Assembly: GCA_035637115.1 (NCBI GenBank)
Contig: DASPXV010000059.1
Location: forward strand, 1 to 64,000
Direction of reading: 5' to 3'
DNA length: 64,000 nt
Source: JAICSD01 sp035637115
GTDB taxonomy: Bacteria; Acidobacteriota; Vicinamibacteria; Vicinamibacterales; 2-12-FULL-66-21
The notes below the pieces were generated by a model. It did no database searches and was not told where the DNA came from. It saw nothing but the letters and a program-made list of their open reading frames with translations. This document shows, piece by piece, positions 1 to 7,454 of the stretch; the stretch's first letter is position 1, and each line of letters starts with the position of its first letter. The position numbers and the translations under genes are program-made.

Positions 1-1107
1 GTCGCCGGATTGCACCGCCGCCTTGATCGCCGCAAACGCTGCCGCATCGTCCGGCGAATGAAGCACGACGTCATTGCCTGCCTTGATGGCGCGGACTGCC
101 GCTTCGCCAGGCTTATAGAGCTGCGAGACGCCGGCCATGCCCATCGAGTCCGTGTAAATGAGCCCGTCGAACCCGAGCTCGCGCCGCAGGACGCCCGACA
201 CGATGGGATTGCTGAGCGTCGTCGGCGTGTTGGGCGCGGCGTCGAGCGCCGGCATCTCGATGTGCGCGGTCATGATCGCGCCGACGCCGGCGGCGATACC
301 CGCCTTGAACGGCGGGAACTCGGTCTTGTCGAGCGATTCACGCGCATCCTTGATGATCGGCAGCCCGAGATGGGAGTCCACGTCAGTATCGCCGTGTCCA
401 GGAAAGTGCTTCAGCGTCGCGATCATCCCCGCGCTCTGAAGACCGCGCACGTACGCGCTTCCGAGCTTGCCGACCAGTCCGGGATCTTCGCCGTACGAGC
501 GCGTGTTGATGACGGGGTTGCGCGGATTGTTGTTCACATCCACGACCGGGCCGAAGTTCACCTGGATGCCGATCGCACGCGATTCGACGGCAGTAATCCG
601 TCCCGCCTCGTACGCGAGCTTCTCGTCGCCTGCGGCGCCGAACGCCATGTTGCGCGGGAACGCGGTCGCCCCTTCGAGCCGGAAGCCGGCACCCGTCTCG
701 AAGTCCGCCGAGTTGAGGAGCGGATACGGCGAGATCGCCTGAAGCCGATTCAACAGCGACGCAGCGGCGAGCGGCTGACCGAGGGTGACGGTACCGTAGT
801 TCGGATCGAGCAGAACGTCGGGCGCGGGTTCCGCGCCGCCGAAGACGTGAAACCCGCCGATGCGGTGGTCATGGATCGACTTGACGAGAGCGTCGTACTC
901 ACGCGAGTCGGTGCTCATGTACTCCGAGCCGAACGATGACACCAGAAGCTGCCCGACCTTGTCGTCGAGCGTCATCTTCTTGAGCGTCGCGGCGACCCAC
1001 TTCTCCCCCTCTGGGTCGAGCTTTCGAGGATCGAGCGGTCGCTGGGCGGCGAGCGAGGCGACCAGAACGGTCCACGCCACGAGGGAGAACGCACGAACGC
1101 TCAGCAT
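1..1107 (-). CDS. Beta-N-acetylhexosaminidase, GH3 family (C-terminus cut off by window edge)
   Basis: Glycoside hydrolase family 3 protein, probably a secreted NagZ-like hexosaminidase acting on GlcNAc-containing glycans or muropeptides. The ATG lies at 1107-1105 and opens a signal peptide (MLSVRAFSLVAWTVLVASLA). The family hallmark KHFPGHGDT is visible near residue 230, and the catalytic-nucleophile context YTDSMGM near residue 320. About 369 codons are present and the frame is still open at base 1, so the 3' end is missing. GlcNAc-6-P deacetylase and a sugar kinase at 41.5-43.5 kb could use its product, but they are not adjacent. The opposite-strand reading frame over the same bases is a shadow. 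Confidence 0.88.
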   Translation of the reverse strand, partial: MLSVRAFSLVAWTVLVASLAAQRPLDPRKLDPEGEKWVAATLKKMTLDDKVGQLLVSSFGSEYMSTDSREYDALVKSIHDHRIGGFHVFGGAEPAPDVLLDPNYGTVTLGQPLAAASLLNRLQAISPYPLLNSADFETGAGFRLEGATAFPRNMAFGAAGDEKLAYEAGRITAVESRAIGIQVNFGPVVDVNNNPRNPVINTRSYGEDPGLVGKLGSAYVRGLQSAGMIATLKHFPGHGDTDVDSHLGLPIIKDARESLDKTEFPPFKAGIAAGVGAIMTAHIEMPALDAAPNTPTTLSNPIVSGVLRRELGFDGLIYTDSMGMAGVSQLYKPGEAAVRAIKAGNDVVLHSPDDAAAFAAIKAAVQSGD

Positions 1108-1149
1108 CAGGGCATCGTATCGCAATGGATCTTCCGCCTGAAAGCAGAC

Positions 1150-1174
1150 CTTCCGCCTGAAGGCGGAAGCTACA
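1150..1174. repeat. REP-like hairpin element, copy 1
   Basis: Perfect 8-bp arms CTTCCGCC and GGCGGAAG around a TGAA loop, followed by the tail CTACA. A second, half copy (CTTCCGCCTGAA) lies just upstream at 1131-1142. It sits between the divergent GH3 and moaB genes. The same element recurs at 12.77-12.86, 29.85, 42.58 and 52.56 kb. Confidence 0.8.
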
Positions 1175-1213
1175 GGGGACAAATACGGGTTTGGGTTGGA
1201 GGATAATCGGCTC

Positions 1214-1711
1214 GTGGGAGTCGAGGAACACCGCAAGACGGCTGTGACGGGCGTCCGCTGCGCGGTGCTGACGATCAGCGACACGCGCGCCATGGAAAGC
1301 GACGTCAGCGGCCGGGTGATCGTGGAGCTGCTGGAAGGCGCCGGGCACGTCGTCGCCAAGCGGCAGATCCTGCGCGACGAGCCAAAGGACGTGCACGAAG
1401 CGGTGCTCGGCCAGGTCGGCGGCGTGGATGCGATCATCACCACGGGCGGCACGGGCATCACGTCGCGCGACATCACGTACGAAGCGGTCGCGAACCTGCT
1501 CGAAAAGCATCTCGATGGATTCGGTGAGTTGTTCCGGATGTTGAGCTACGAACAAATCGGCAGCGCCGCGATCCTCTCGCGCGCGTGCGCGGGCCTCGCG
1601 CGCGGGACGGCGATCTTCCTGCTGCCCGGCTCCGAGCACGCCGTCCGCCTCGCGATGACGAAGCTGATCCTGCCGGAGTTGGGTCACGTGGTGCGGGAGC
1701 TTCGCCGGTGA
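1214..1711 (+). CDS. moaB: Molybdenum cofactor biosynthesis protein MoaB/MogA family
   Basis: Small molybdopterin adenylyltransferase-type protein that activates molybdopterin with ATP before metal insertion. The MoCF-binding fold signatures are visible: VLTISDTR near the N-terminus, then TTGGTG-x-TSRD around residue 80, and a C-terminal LLPGS. I place the start at the GTG at 1214 because GGAGG lies 11 nt upstream; the frame is also open to a TTG at 1196 (6 more residues). It reads in the same direction as moeA, 115 bp downstream, and forms a Moco pair with it. Length of about 165 residues is normal for the family. Confidence 0.9.
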   Translation: MGVEEHRKTAVTGVRCAVLTISDTRAMESDVSGRVIVELLEGAGHVVAKRQILRDEPKDVHEAVLGQVGGVDAIITTGGTGITSRDITYEAVANLLEKHLDGFGELFRMLSYEQIGSAAILSRACAGLARGTAIFLLPGSEHAVRLAMTKLILPELGHVVRELRR

Positions 1712-1795
1712 AGTTGACTGTGCGAGCGAGCAACGCGAGTGAGCGACGCGAGCGGAGCGGGGCTCGGGCCCCCCGCGAGCGGGCGTGTAGGGGAG

Positions 1796-1818
1796 TCCGA
1801 GGGGCGAAGCCCCTCGGA
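1796..1818. repeat. Perfect GC-rich hairpin just before moeA
   Basis: Ten-base-pair perfect arms (TCCGAGGGGC / GCCCCTCGGA) with a GAA loop, ending 8 nt before the moeA ATG. The preceding 60 bases are unusually rich in short GCGAGC/GCGAGT repeats. It takes the place where a Shine-Dalgarno would be expected, so it is either a dispersed palindromic element or an RNA structure affecting moeA translation. Confidence 0.75.
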
Positions 1819-1826
1819 TCTGAACG

Positions 1827-3047
1827 ATGACCACTATGCGGCCGATTCGCGAGACGATCCCGCTCGAGGAAGCGCTCGCGGCGATCCTCGACGCCGCCAG
1901 CGCCATCGAACGTACCGAGAAGGTCCCGCTCCATAGCGCGACGGGCCGAATCATTGCGATGGCGCCCACAGCGACTCTGGACGTCCCTCCGTTCGATCGC
2001 GCCGCGATGGACGGCTACGCGGTCCGTGCGGAAGACACGTTCGGCGCCGGCAAGTACGAGCCGAAAGTCCTGCGCGTCGTTGAGAAGGTTTATACCGGGC
2101 AAGTGCCGTCGAAGAGCGTTGGCGCCGGCGAGTGCATCGAGATTGCGACGGGCGCACCGATGCCGCAAGGCGCGGACGCGGTCGTGATGGTGGAGGAGAC
2201 GGAGCGCGTCGCTGGCACGGCAGACGTGCGGATGTTCACGCCCGTGTATCCACGACAGCACGTCGGTCGCCGCGCGGCGGACATCGCGTCCGGCCAGCCG
2301 GTGCTTTCCGCGGGTGACGTGCTCACGCCGAGCCGCGTGGGCGCGCTCGCGGCGGTTGGCGCGCTCGAGGTCGAGGTCTACGCAAAGCCGCGCATCGCGA
2401 TTCTTTCCACCGGCAACGAGATCGTCGAGCCTGGTCAGCCGCTCGGTCCGGCTCAGATCTATGACATCAATCGCTTCACGCTGTCATCGATCATCGAAAC
2501 CCACGGCGGCATTCCCGTCGTCTTGCCGACCGCGCAGGACACGCTCGATGCGCTGTCCGCGGCCATCGATACCGCACTCGGCGAGGACGTGCTGGTGTTT
2601 TCCGGTGGAAGCTCCGTCGGCGAGCGCGATCTCATTCTCGATGTGCTCATGAAGCGAGGCGAGGTCCTGTTCCACGGCATCGCCGTCAAGCCGGGCAAGC
2701 CGACCGTTTTTGGCGTCGTCGATGGCAAGCCCGTGCTCGGGATGCCGGGCTATCCAACGTCCTGCCTCTCGAACGGTTACATGCTGCTCGTGCCGATGCT
2801 GCGCCGCATGGCGCGGCTGCCTGAATATCGGGCGCAGGTCGCACGCGTTCCGCTCGCGAGACGCATTGTGTCGACGACAGGACGGCACCAGTTCTACACG
2901 GTGCGTCTCGTGGACGGCTCCGCGCTGCCTGCGTTCAAGGCATCCGGCGACATCACGAGCATGTCGCAAGCGGACGGCTACATCGAGATCCCTGCCCACG
3001 TGGACATCGTCGAAGCCGGCGAGCTCGTGGACGTAAAGTTGTTCTGA
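1827..3047 (+). CDS. moeA: Molybdopterin molybdenumtransferase MoeA
   Basis: Inserts molybdate into adenylated molybdopterin, the step after MoaB/MogA. The 406-residue length is normal for MoeA. Visible marks are DVPPFDRAAMDGYA near residue 50, the central ILSTGNEIV with YDINRF, SGGSSVGERD, and the GMPGYPTSC segment in the C-terminal third. No Shine-Dalgarno precedes the ATG; a 10-bp hairpin ends 8 nt upstream, and a second in-frame ATG follows three codons later. Its stop codon overlaps the ATG of the next gene (TGATG), so the peroxiredoxin-like gene is probably translationally coupled to it. Confidence 0.95.
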   Translation: MTTMRPIRETIPLEEALAAILDAASAIERTEKVPLHSATGRIIAMAPTATLDVPPFDRAAMDGYAVRAEDTFGAGKYEPKVLRVVEKVYTGQVPSKSVGAGECIEIATGAPMPQGADAVVMVEETERVAGTADVRMFTPVYPRQHVGRRAADIASGQPVLSAGDVLTPSRVGALAAVGALEVEVYAKPRIAILSTGNEIVEPGQPLGPAQIYDINRFTLSSIIETHGGIPVVLPTAQDTLDALSAAIDTALGEDVLVFSGGSSVGERDLILDVLMKRGEVLFHGIAVKPGKPTVFGVVDGKPVLGMPGYPTSCLSNGYMLLVPMLRRMARLPEYRAQVARVPLARRIVSTTGRHQFYTVRLVDGSALPAFKASGDITSMSQADGYIEIPAHVDIVEAGELVDVKLF

Positions 3048-3505
3048 TGCACACCTCACCACTGACACGCGCACCGGGGTTCATGGTCCAGGATCAGAAA
3101 GGACGCGCGCGGTCGCTCGTGGATTTTCTCGCCCGCGGCCGGCTGATGCTGAACTTTCACCGGGGGACCTGGTGACCGCAGTGCCGCCACCGGTTCGGTG
3201 AGCTTGCCGCCAACATCGCCGCCTACACATCACGAGGAGTCCAGGTTGTGGGTGTGCTCGCGCAGAACCGCGAAGCGGTCCGCCATTACATCGAGGAGAC
3301 GGGACTTCCGTTCGACATCCTGATCGACGAGAGGCGGGACATGTTGCGCGCGTATGGCGTGTGGCACCGAGTCGGTATCGACGCCTGGAACATCTCCCGT
3401 CCGGCCGTTTTCTTGATCGACCAGGACAGGAGCATCCGTTATTCGTTCATCGGCGACAACCAGCGGGAGTTTCCCACGCAGGAAGAACTGCTGGCAGCTA
3501 TTTGA
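3047..3505 (+). CDS. Peroxiredoxin-like (AhpC/TSA) protein with in-frame UGA at the active-site Cys: probable selenoprotein
   Basis: Read through one TGA (3173-3175, codon 43), the frame gives a complete 152-residue thioredoxin-fold protein. The stretch before the TGA (NFHRGTW) and after it (PQC) matches the FYRGTWCPxC active site of peroxiredoxin-like proteins, with the TGA exactly at the first Cys, making a UxxC motif. The fold continues normally to VFLIDQDRSIRYSFIGDN and the stop. A 5-7 bp hairpin with a GTT loop starts 11-12 nt after the TGA (listed separately). The ATG overlaps the moeA stop. A pseudogene is the alternative, but there is no other damage and the stop falls exactly on the catalytic residue. 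The role is probably thiol-dependent peroxide or disulfide reduction in the cytoplasm. Confidence 0.82.
3186..3203 (+). promoter_or_regulatory. Candidate bacterial SECIS element for the UGA at 3173
   Basis: Stem CACCG/CGGTG (3188-3192 with 3196-3200) closes a GTT loop. Two further G-C pairs (3186-3187 with 3202-3203) extend it past a bulged A at 3201. The first loop base is G, and 17 nt separate the UGA from it. Bacterial SECIS elements characteristically carry a G in the first two loop bases at about 16-37 nt from the UGA. Confidence 0.7.
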
Positions 3506-3519
3506 AAGGAGCCGCGACC

Positions 3520-3948
3520 ATGACTGTCGACCGCTACACGAAGGGCGTGCTTACCGTGATCGCCGGCGCGCTGCTGTACATCGCCGCAATGATGTCTGGG
3601 CCTGCCGCGTCCGCCCAGGGCACCTCGCCGTTCGGCGTGAAGCAGCTGTCCGATACGAAGCCGCAACCTGTCGTCATCGTCGGCTGGGGCACGCTTGGCC
3701 AGGACGGAGAGATACGCCTGACCATGGCGAAGGAGCGGAACGGCGCGATTCGCACGGATCCGACGATGCCTGTGAAGGTGCGCGAGATGCCCGAGAGTCC
3801 TGTGGACGTTTCGCTCGGCGTCACGACGCAGCATCCGCTACCCGTGGGGCTGACCTCCATAAACGCAGGAGCGGACTGGGAGCCGATTCGCACGAAGGTT
3901 GAACCTGCGCCGACGCAGCGTACGCCCGGCGGGCCGGGCGGACAGTAA
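3520..3948 (+). CDS. Exported hypothetical protein
   Basis: Unrecognised 142-residue protein. AAGGA about 9 nt before the ATG supports this start; the frame is open further upstream but that part overlaps the peroxiredoxin gene. Residues 9-33 look like a signal peptide (VLTVIAGALLYIAAMM, then ASAQG). The mature part begins with a VIVGWGTLGQDGEIRL stretch and ends in a Pro/Gly-rich tail. No Cys and no known catalytic motif are visible in the mature part. It follows the selenoprotein by 14 nt in the same direction and may be the last gene of the moaB-moeA unit. Confidence 0.65.
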   Translation: MTVDRYTKGVLTVIAGALLYIAAMMSGPAASAQGTSPFGVKQLSDTKPQPVVIVGWGTLGQDGEIRLTMAKERNGAIRTDPTMPVKVREMPESPVDVSLGVTTQHPLPVGLTSINAGADWEPIRTKVEPAPTQRTPGGPGGQ

Positions 3949-3991
3949 ACGTTCGCTAGTTGCGCACGCCTACTGAGTACCGCCCACGGAC

Positions 3992-4216
3992 TCACTGCCT
4001 GCGGCGCGACGGCAGGATCGGATCGCGCGCCACGACGACCGTGTGCGCGCCGTTCTTCAGGCATCGATAGTACGTGCCGATCTCAACCGTGTGCGCGGGC
4101 GCGATACGCCGGAAATCGGCCGGTCCTGTAGGGCGCGGAACTGGCAGTGTGCCGTGGCGACGGTCCATCAGGCCATCGCACTCGACACACGGCCGACCTT
4201 CCTTGAACTCAGCCAT
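3992..4216 (-). CDS. Small zinc-ribbon-like hypothetical protein
   Basis: A 74-residue protein starting MAEFKEG. AGGAGAAG lies just upstream of this ATG, which is better supported than the longer frame to 4270. A CVEC knuckle near residue 10 and a single Cys in YYRCLKNG near residue 52 suggest a small metal-binding or redox knuckle, but only three Cys are present. It stands alone, convergent with the exported protein at 3520. No function can be assigned. Confidence 0.5.
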   Translation of the reverse strand: MAEFKEGRPCVECDGLMDRRHGTLPVPRPTGPADFRRIAPAHTVEIGTYYRCLKNGAHTVVVARDPILPSRRRQ

Positions 4217-4327
4217 CGGAACTTCTCCTGTTTCGAGGTGACGAGGGAGACCCGCGAGGGGGGTGTGCATAAGTGTAACAGTTCCGACGCTCTATGCACT
4301 GCAAGATCATCACGTCCCTTCCCCCTG

Positions 4328-5635
4328 TCAGTGGCTGTCACCGCCCCCGAATGCGTCGCAGGAAATATTCTTGTGCCAGTTCACGAACGTGCCGGTCGGG
4401 CTTTCCTTCCAGGCCCAGACGTGCAGTGTGTAGAACGCGGGCAGGCCGAAGCGATTCGGCGCCTCGAACAGGTGAAGCAGCTGTCCCACCAGCTGCGGTG
4501 GCCCGGAGTGCTTCGCGTGCCACGCATCCGCCAGCACGAGGTAATCCGCACCGACCAACTGCAACCCTCCGTTCGGAAGTGGCTCGTAGATGACGATCTC
4601 GGGGCGCGTCGCGTCCAGCTCACCGTCGAGCACGAGTGGAAAATTGACGTAGTGCAGCCCCATCGCTCCCGAATCGGGACCGCTGACGCAGCCGAATTGA
4701 AGCGCATACCCCGCCGCCTCGGCCACCGCCACGTCTTTGAAACGCTCGGTGGATTCGCGGACGATTTTGACGAGCGCGCTCGCACTTGGCGTGTGCGAGT
4801 GGTCGTCCTGCGCGCGTGCCGGCATCTGCCACGCGGTGGCGAGCGCGATTACCGCAACGATTGAAGTCGCTCCCGCCCGCCCAGTCGGAGCTCTGCCGGT
4901 CAGAGTGCGCCGGCGGCCCGGCAGCAGCATCGGGACGCTCCGCCGGTACTGTTCGTAGGTGGCGCCATGTTCGTGCACCAGATCGCGCTCCTCGAACTGA
5001 ATGGCCAGGACGATGTAGGCCGTGGTCGCGACGGCGAACACGAGATGCGCCAGCGTCATGTTCGGCGTCATCCAGAACGCGAAGAGGAATCCGAGATAAA
5101 GCGGATGGCGCACGAAGCGGTACGGCATCGGCGTGCGGAAGTTCACGCGGGTGTACGGCTTGCCGACGAGCGGCAGCCACACCTGGCGAAGCCCGAACAG
5201 GTCGAAGTGATTGATGAGGAAGGTCACGACCAGCACCGTTCCCCAGCCGGCGGCGAACAGCGTCCACAGGGCGATACGCGCGGTGGGATTCTCGACCGAC
5301 CAGATCTGGACGCCGATCGGACGCCACTGCCAGAACAACAGCAGCAGCGCGAGGCTCGCCGCTAGCACGAACGTGGAACGCTCGATCGTCCACGGAACAA
5401 TCTGCGTCCAGCGTTCCTTGAACCACCGCCGCGCCATGACGCTGTGCTGGACGGCGAAGATCGTCAGCAGCACGCAGTCGATCGCGAGAGCCGAGAGCAA
5501 CGACGTCTGCAGCGGACCGTCGAGGCGCCGCGGCACGGCGAATCCTCCGACGAACGCAATCGCGTAGAGGAACGTGCCAAGGAAGACCAGATACGACGCG
5601 ACGCCGTAGACAAAGAACAGTGACCGTTTGAACAT
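4328..5635 (-). CDS. mddA: Methanethiol S-methyltransferase-like membrane protein fused to an extra C-terminal domain
   Basis: Residues 1-265 match the MddA/NnrU isoprenylcysteine-methyltransferase-like family: several membrane segments, FAVQHSVMAR, NHFDLFGLRQV, the RHPLYLGF cofactor loop, and LEERDLV-type FEERDLV ending in MLLPGR. MddA methylates methanethiol to dimethylsulfide. The remaining 165 or so residues follow another hydrophobic stretch (TSIVAVIALATAWQMPARAQ) and form a soluble, probably exported, domain of unknown function (ALQFGCVSG, LHYVNFPL, LHVWAWKESPTG). The fusion is continuous with no frameshift. The ATG at 5635 is chosen by family length. The gene diverges from the hydrolase-LuxR gene at 5756. 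Confidence 0.75.
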   Translation of the reverse strand: MFKRSLFFVYGVASYLVFLGTFLYAIAFVGGFAVPRRLDGPLQTSLLSALAIDCVLLTIFAVQHSVMARRWFKERWTQIVPWTIERSTFVLAASLALLLLFWQWRPIGVQIWSVENPTARIALWTLFAAGWGTVLVVTFLINHFDLFGLRQVWLPLVGKPYTRVNFRTPMPYRFVRHPLYLGFLFAFWMTPNMTLAHLVFAVATTAYIVLAIQFEERDLVHEHGATYEQYRRSVPMLLPGRRRTLTGRAPTGRAGATSIVAVIALATAWQMPARAQDDHSHTPSASALVKIVRESTERFKDVAVAEAAGYALQFGCVSGPDSGAMGLHYVNFPLVLDGELDATRPEIVIYEPLPNGGLQLVGADYLVLADAWHAKHSGPPQLVGQLLHLFEAPNRFGLPAFYTLHVWAWKESPTGTFVNWHKNISCDAFGGGDSH

Positions 5636-5755
5636 TGCATCCCCCTCCTGTGAGCGTGAGGATGCAGTCGATTTCGCGCCCGCGGTATCGGCGCTATGTC
5701 CCGATCGGGCTGACTTTGCCACTGCGAATGTGAGACAAATGTCCCGGAAACACAG

Positions 5756-6832
5756 ATGCCCTCGCCGTCCAACGTCCGCCAGCACATCCGTTACGTGACC
5801 GCGTCCGATGGCGCGCGGCTGGCCTGGGCTGAAGCCGGCACCGGCCCGGTGCTCGTCAAGGCGGCCAACTGGCTCACGCATCTGGAATACGAGTGGGAAA
5901 GTCCAGTCTGGAAACACTGGATGCAGTTCTTCTCGGCTCATTGCCGGTTCGTGCGCTACGACGAGCGCGGGTGCGGCATGAGCGAGTGGGCGAGCGATGA
6001 CCTGAGTGTGAATCAGTGGACGGCCGATCTCGAATCTGTGATCGAGGCGGCGCGTCCGGATGCGCCGGTGACGCTGCTGGGCATCTCGCAGGGCGCGGCG
6101 GCCTGCATCCAGTACGCGATCCGACACCCGGAACGCGTCAGCCGGATGATTCTTTACGGAGGCTACGCTCGCGGCGCCCTGCGGCGCGGCAGTCCTGTGC
6201 GAGAGCGCGCCTATCAGGCGATGGTGGACCTGGCGCGGGCGGACTGGGGCAACGACAATCCGACCTTCCGCCAGGTGTTCACGTCGCGCTTCATCCCGGA
6301 GGGAACGCCGGAACAAATCCGCTGGTTCAACGATCTCTGTTTGAAGACGACGACCGGCGAGATCGCCGCAGCGCTGTTCGAGGCGCGCGCCGTGATGGAT
6401 ATTTCCGCGTTGCTGCCCGAGGTGCGCACGCCGACGCTCGTCCTGCACGCCCGTGGAGATCAGGTTTGCCCGGTCGCGGAAGGACGCCGGCTCGCGACCG
6501 GGATTCCGGGGGCCGAGTTCATCGAGCTCGATTCACGCAACCACGTACTGCTCGAGCACGAGCCGGCATGGCAGCGATTCCAGGAGGCCGTGCTCGCATT
6601 TCTCGAAGTGCAGCCGGCAGCGAATCAGGTGTTCGCGGCCCTGTCCGCCCGCGAGCGCCAGGTGCTGACGCTCATGGCGGACGGCTTGAGCAACGGTGAC
6701 ATCGCCGAACGCCTGACGATCAGCGAAAAGACCGTCCGAAACCACGCGTCCAATATTTTCGACAAGCTCGGCGTATGGTCCCGCGCACAAGCGATCGTGT
6801 TCGCCCGCGATCATGGCTACAGCGGCGGTTGA
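5756..6832 (+). CDS. Alpha/beta hydrolase fused to a LuxR-type DNA-binding domain
   Basis: Residues 1-280 are an alpha/beta hydrolase fold: nucleophile elbow GISQG near residue 121, late acid region LHARGDQVCP, and catalytic His in NHVLLEHEP. The last 70 residues are a LuxR/GerE helix-turn-helix (LSARERQVLTLMADGLSN, IAERLTISEKTVRNH). The protein is therefore probably a transcription factor whose hydrolase-like domain senses or processes a small molecule. It is divergent from the mddA-like gene with a 120-bp gap, so it may regulate it. The N-terminal start has no obvious Shine-Dalgarno. Confidence 0.82.
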   Translation: MPSPSNVRQHIRYVTASDGARLAWAEAGTGPVLVKAANWLTHLEYEWESPVWKHWMQFFSAHCRFVRYDERGCGMSEWASDDLSVNQWTADLESVIEAARPDAPVTLLGISQGAAACIQYAIRHPERVSRMILYGGYARGALRRGSPVRERAYQAMVDLARADWGNDNPTFRQVFTSRFIPEGTPEQIRWFNDLCLKTTTGEIAAALFEARAVMDISALLPEVRTPTLVLHARGDQVCPVAEGRRLATGIPGAEFIELDSRNHVLLEHEPAWQRFQEAVLAFLEVQPAANQVFAALSARERQVLTLMADGLSNGDIAERLTISEKTVRNHASNIFDKLGVWSRAQAIVFARDHGYSGG

Positions 6833-6841
6833 CGTCAGGCG

Positions 6842-7444
6842 CTACTTCGCGAAGCGCTTGTTGACCTCGTCCCAGTTGACGACATTCCACCACGCGGCGA
6901 GGTAGTCGGGACGGCGGTTCTGATATTTGAGGTAGTAGGCGTGCTCCCACACGTCCACGCCGAGGATCGGCTTCTTCCCTTCCATCATCGGATTGTCCTG
7001 GTTCGCCGTGCTTTCGATCGCGAGCTTGCCGCCCGCATCGACCAGCCACGCCCAGCCGCTGCCGAAACGCTTCACGCCGGCATCGTTCAACTGCGTCTTG
7101 AACGCGTCGAAGCCGCCGAAGGTGGACTTGATCGCTTCGGCGATGCGTCCGTTTGGCTCGCCGCCCTTTCCGGGCCCCATGATTTCCCAGAACATCGTGT
7201 GGTTGACGTGGCCGCCGCCGTTGTTGCGGACGGCGGTGCGGGCTGCTTCGGGAACGGAGTTGATGCCCTTGATCAGGTCCTCGGCGCTCTTGTTCTGCAG
7301 GTCCGGGTGCTTCTCGAGCGCCGCGTTCAGGTTGTTCACGTACGCCGCGTGGTGCTTGTCGTGGTGGATCCGCATCGTCTGCTCGTCGATGTGCGGCTCC
7401 AGCGCGTTGTAGTCGTACGGAAGCGGTGGAACTGAATGTGCCAT
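6842..7444 (-). CDS. sodA: Superoxide dismutase, Mn/Fe family
   Basis: Cytoplasmic superoxide dismutase of 200 residues. Metal ligands are visible: His in IHHDKHH near residue 27, His in NHTMFWE near residue 81, and the DVWEHAYYLKYQNRR segment carrying Asp and His. The Gln in the NQDNP segment and the GGHVNH context favour Mn over Fe, but this is not decisive. It is the last gene of a minus-strand unit mqnE-nadA-sodA with gaps of about 10 nt. It may protect the oxygen-labile Fe-S enzymes encoded upstream. Confidence 0.95.
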   Translation of the reverse strand: MAHSVPPLPYDYNALEPHIDEQTMRIHHDKHHAAYVNNLNAALEKHPDLQNKSAEDLIKGINSVPEAARTAVRNNGGGHVNHTMFWEIMGPGKGGEPNGRIAEAIKSTFGGFDAFKTQLNDAGVKRFGSGWAWLVDAGGKLAIESTANQDNPMMEGKKPILGVDVWEHAYYLKYQNRRPDYLAAWWNVVNWDEVNKRFAK

Positions 7445-7454
7445 CTACCTCTCC

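Noticed and set aside
10..939. Plus-strand ORF of 309 residues over the GH3 gene
   Set aside because: It has an Arg/His-rich composition typical of shadow frames in GC-rich DNA; the minus strand carries a clear GH3 protein.
3248..3505. Separate 85-residue ORF starting at a GTG in the peroxiredoxin-like gene
   Set aside because: It is the C-terminal half of the UGA-containing selenoprotein candidate in the same frame, and lacks the active-site motif. Not a separate gene.
3047..3505. Nonsense pseudogene of a peroxiredoxin
   Set aside because: Only one interruption, exactly at the redox-active Cys, UGA only, and followed by a suitable hairpin. A second gene has the same pattern, so selenocysteine is more likely. 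Not fully excluded without Sec machinery in the genome.
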